Positions 4,063-5,218 of a DNA stretch of 5,218 nucleotides are shown piece by piece. This DNA is from Thermoguttaceae bacterium (GTDB lineage: Bacteria > Planctomycetota > Planctomycetia > Pirellulales > Thermoguttaceae). Numbering within the stretch: position 1 is the first letter of the stretch; each line of letters opens with the position of its first letter. Under the pieces are notes generated by a model. The model saw only the letters and a program-made list of their open reading frames with translations, was not told the origin of the DNA and did not search any database. The translations under genes and the position numbers were made by a program. The stretch is from assembly GCA_028695865.1 (NCBI GenBank), contig JAQVID010000303.1, positions 1 to 5,218 of the forward strand, written 5' to 3'.

Positions 4063-4797
4063 ATGGATAAGTTTACCACTTTTATTCCCGCCCTGTTTGC
4101 CCGGCAGAACCGCAAAGCAACACTGATCCTTTTGTACGCGCTCATCGCCATTACGATATGGAAATATCTTCCGGCCAGTCAGCCGTTTGCCGACGAAAAC
4201 GGTATTCGGATTTTCCATCCGGACACGGCCATGACCTTTAACCAATTTACCGCAGGCATGACCAAGATATTTGGGGGCTTCCTGCTCATGGGAGTCGGTC
4301 CGGCACTCATTATTAAAGCGGTGTTTCGTGAATCACTTTACGACTACGGTCTGCAATGGGGAATTCCGATTCGCACGTTTCGGACCATGGCAATCATGCT
4401 TCCCTTTTTGGTCTTGGGAGCGTGGTTCGGATCGGGTAACCACGAGTTCTATCATTCTTATCCCTATAATCCTGCGGCAGGGTGCTCCTGGATGTGTTTT
4501 GTTCTTCACGCGTTGTCGCTTTTCTTTTTGTACTACCTTGCCTGGGAATTCATGTTCCGCGGCTTTGTGCAAAAAGGACTGGAACAATCATGCGGCCTGC
4601 CCAACGCCGTTTTGATTCAGGTTGCTCTGTCCACCATGCTTCATTACGGCTGCCCATCGTCTGAAGTCTGGGGAAGCCTTATCGGGGGGCTCTTTTGGGG
4701 ATTTCTGGCGATACGGACCCAATCGATCGTCTCAGGCTGGGCACAACATGCCGCATTGGGAATTGCCATGGACGCCTTTCTCATTCTCCGCGTTTAA
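4063..4797 (+). CDS. CPBP family intramembrane metalloprotease homologue
   Basis: A 244-residue polytopic membrane protein of the CPBP (CAAX protease and bacteriocin-processing, Abi) family. Likely membrane segments lie at about 19-36, 70-88, 108-122, 143-160, 182-194, 204-218 and 225-242. Motif 1 reads W161-E162-F-M-F-R166-G, keeping the second Glu and the Arg of EExxxR. Motif 2 supplies H194 (T-M-L-H-Y-G). Motif 3 supplies H229 with D237 seven residues on, where the classic family has HxxxN. These residues would bind the catalytic metal, so an active glutamic-type membrane protease is likely; its substrate is unknown. The start at 4063 is the first ATG after a stop at 3949, and only weak GAAG precedes it, so a non-standard start slightly upstream (for example CTG 4051) cannot be excluded. 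A strong promoter at 3921-3949 supports independent expression. Confidence 0.86.
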   Translation: MDKFTTFIPALFARQNRKATLILLYALIAITIWKYLPASQPFADENGIRIFHPDTAMTFNQFTAGMTKIFGGFLLMGVGPALIIKAVFRESLYDYGLQWGIPIRTFRTMAIMLPFLVLGAWFGSGNHEFYHSYPYNPAAGCSWMCFVLHALSLFFLYYLAWEFMFRGFVQKGLEQSCGLPNAVLIQVALSTMLHYGCPSSEVWGSLIGGLFWGFLAIRTQSIVSGWAQHAALGIAMDAFLILRV

Positions 4798-4954
4798 ATA
4801 ATCTCCGCGAAAAATAAGCCAAGGAAGTCGTTTCAGGTCGGCAGCAAGCGCGGTAACGACAAACACAAGACAAACTTACAAACGGATTTTTCGCCTGGGC
4901 AAGGCATTTATTCACGAACGAACATTCGCCCGCCGCGACAACCGTTGGGCCAAG

Positions 4955-5024
4955 CCTTGGCGGCTCTGCGGCTTTGCGTGACAAAAAATTACCAAACGCG
5001 ATGATCGTTCATTTTGCGTGAAAT
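4955..5024 (-). repeat. 70-bp repeat D, right copy (inverted relative to 542-611)
   Basis: Reverse complement of 542-611 with about six mismatches in 70 and no gaps. It ends at CCTTGGCGGC on the left and GCGTGAAAT on the right. Together with the left copy it flanks the four-gene block as a large inverted repeat about 4.4 kb apart, which would permit inversion of the segment by homologous recombination if longer or better matched copies exist. Confidence 0.75.
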
Positions 5025-5054
5025 ACAGCAATTTTAAGCGGTTTTACGGATCAC

Positions 5055-5199
5055 GCCCGCAATGGAGGTCACGCGACCGGAATTAGGGAGCGTTGGTACT
5101 CATGCGAACCGTTTTGGCCCTAATTGCGCTCGTTTCACTCGCTCCATATACGGGCTTGATGCATTTTCATCATACCCCAAATCAATATCCATGACGACC
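5055..5199 (+). repeat. Dispersed intergenic repeat, copy C
   Basis: Direct match to copy A (87-216) over 5055-5182 and inverted match to copy B (742-820) over 5121-5199; it is the most complete of the three. It begins with GCCCGCAATGGAG (5055-5067), and nearly the same 13 bases (GCCCGTAATGGAG) are found again at 5206-5218, exactly 151 bases on. This suggests that another unit starts in tandem at the window edge. Confidence 0.75.
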
Positions 5200-5218
5200 A
5201 ACAAAGCCCGTAATGGAG

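Larger units (their letters stand above)
4798..5218. other. Repeat-bearing intergenic region to window end
   Basis: No gene was found here. The first 150 bases after the CPBP stop have no recognisable signal apart from a TCTCCGCG direct repeat spanning the stop codon (4784-4791 and 4802-4809). There is no T-tailed terminator. The rest consists of repeat D in inverted orientation (4955-5024) and repeat copy C (5055-5199), with a second start of the same unit at 5206-5218 cut by the window edge. Confidence 0.6.

Noticed and set aside
542..5024. A composite transposon or genomic island bounded by the inverted repeats
   Set aside because: No transposase, integrase, tRNA or target-site duplication is visible, and the order of repeats A, D, B on the left and D, C on the right is not symmetrical. 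Kept only as an observation about flanking repeats.

Overview
The window most likely comes from a planctomycete (Planctomycetota) chromosome of moderate G+C content. The main marker is the 402-residue DUF1559 pseudopilin at 1121-2329. It has an FTLVELL-type prepilin N-terminus and a C-terminal H-X9-DG motif, a combination expanded into large paralogous families in Planctomycetota and Lentisphaerota. The order or genus cannot be fixed from this sequence. No rRNA, tRNA, CRISPR array, transposase or phage gene was seen.

Layout: 1-1120 is a long non-coding stretch. Its first 820 bases are packed with short palindromes and dispersed repeats, and 900-1110 is an AT-rich leader for the pseudopilin gene. 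After a 327-bp gap, a zinc-ribbon/PQGG-repeat/CD225 (dispanin) membrane protein (2657-3160) is followed 84 bp later by a DUF2752 small membrane protein (3245-3652). A 410-bp non-coding gap holds a 14-bp tandem repeat and a near-consensus promoter. Then comes a CPBP-type (CAAX protease/bacteriocin-processing) intramembrane protease homologue (4063-4797). From 4798 to the end the DNA is non-coding again and carries further copies of the left-hand repeats, one of them inverted. All four genes are on the plus strand.

Three of the four products are small integral membrane proteins and the fourth is a membrane-anchored, exported pseudopilin, so the window is a set of cell-envelope genes. The CD225 and DUF2752 genes are the best candidates for one functional unit. 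The pseudopilin and CPBP genes have their own spacing and promoter-like signals and look independently transcribed. No direct biochemical link between the four is visible.

The most unusual aspects are in the non-coding DNA. A 70-bp sequence is present as inverted copies about 4.4 kb apart on either side of the gene block. A second repeat family is present three times. Short perfect tandem duplications of 11, 12 and 14 bp lie in the spacers between genes; the 11-bp one duplicates a consensus TATAAT and the 14-bp one forms iterated dyads. A run of eight G residues lies near the start of the DUF2752 gene.
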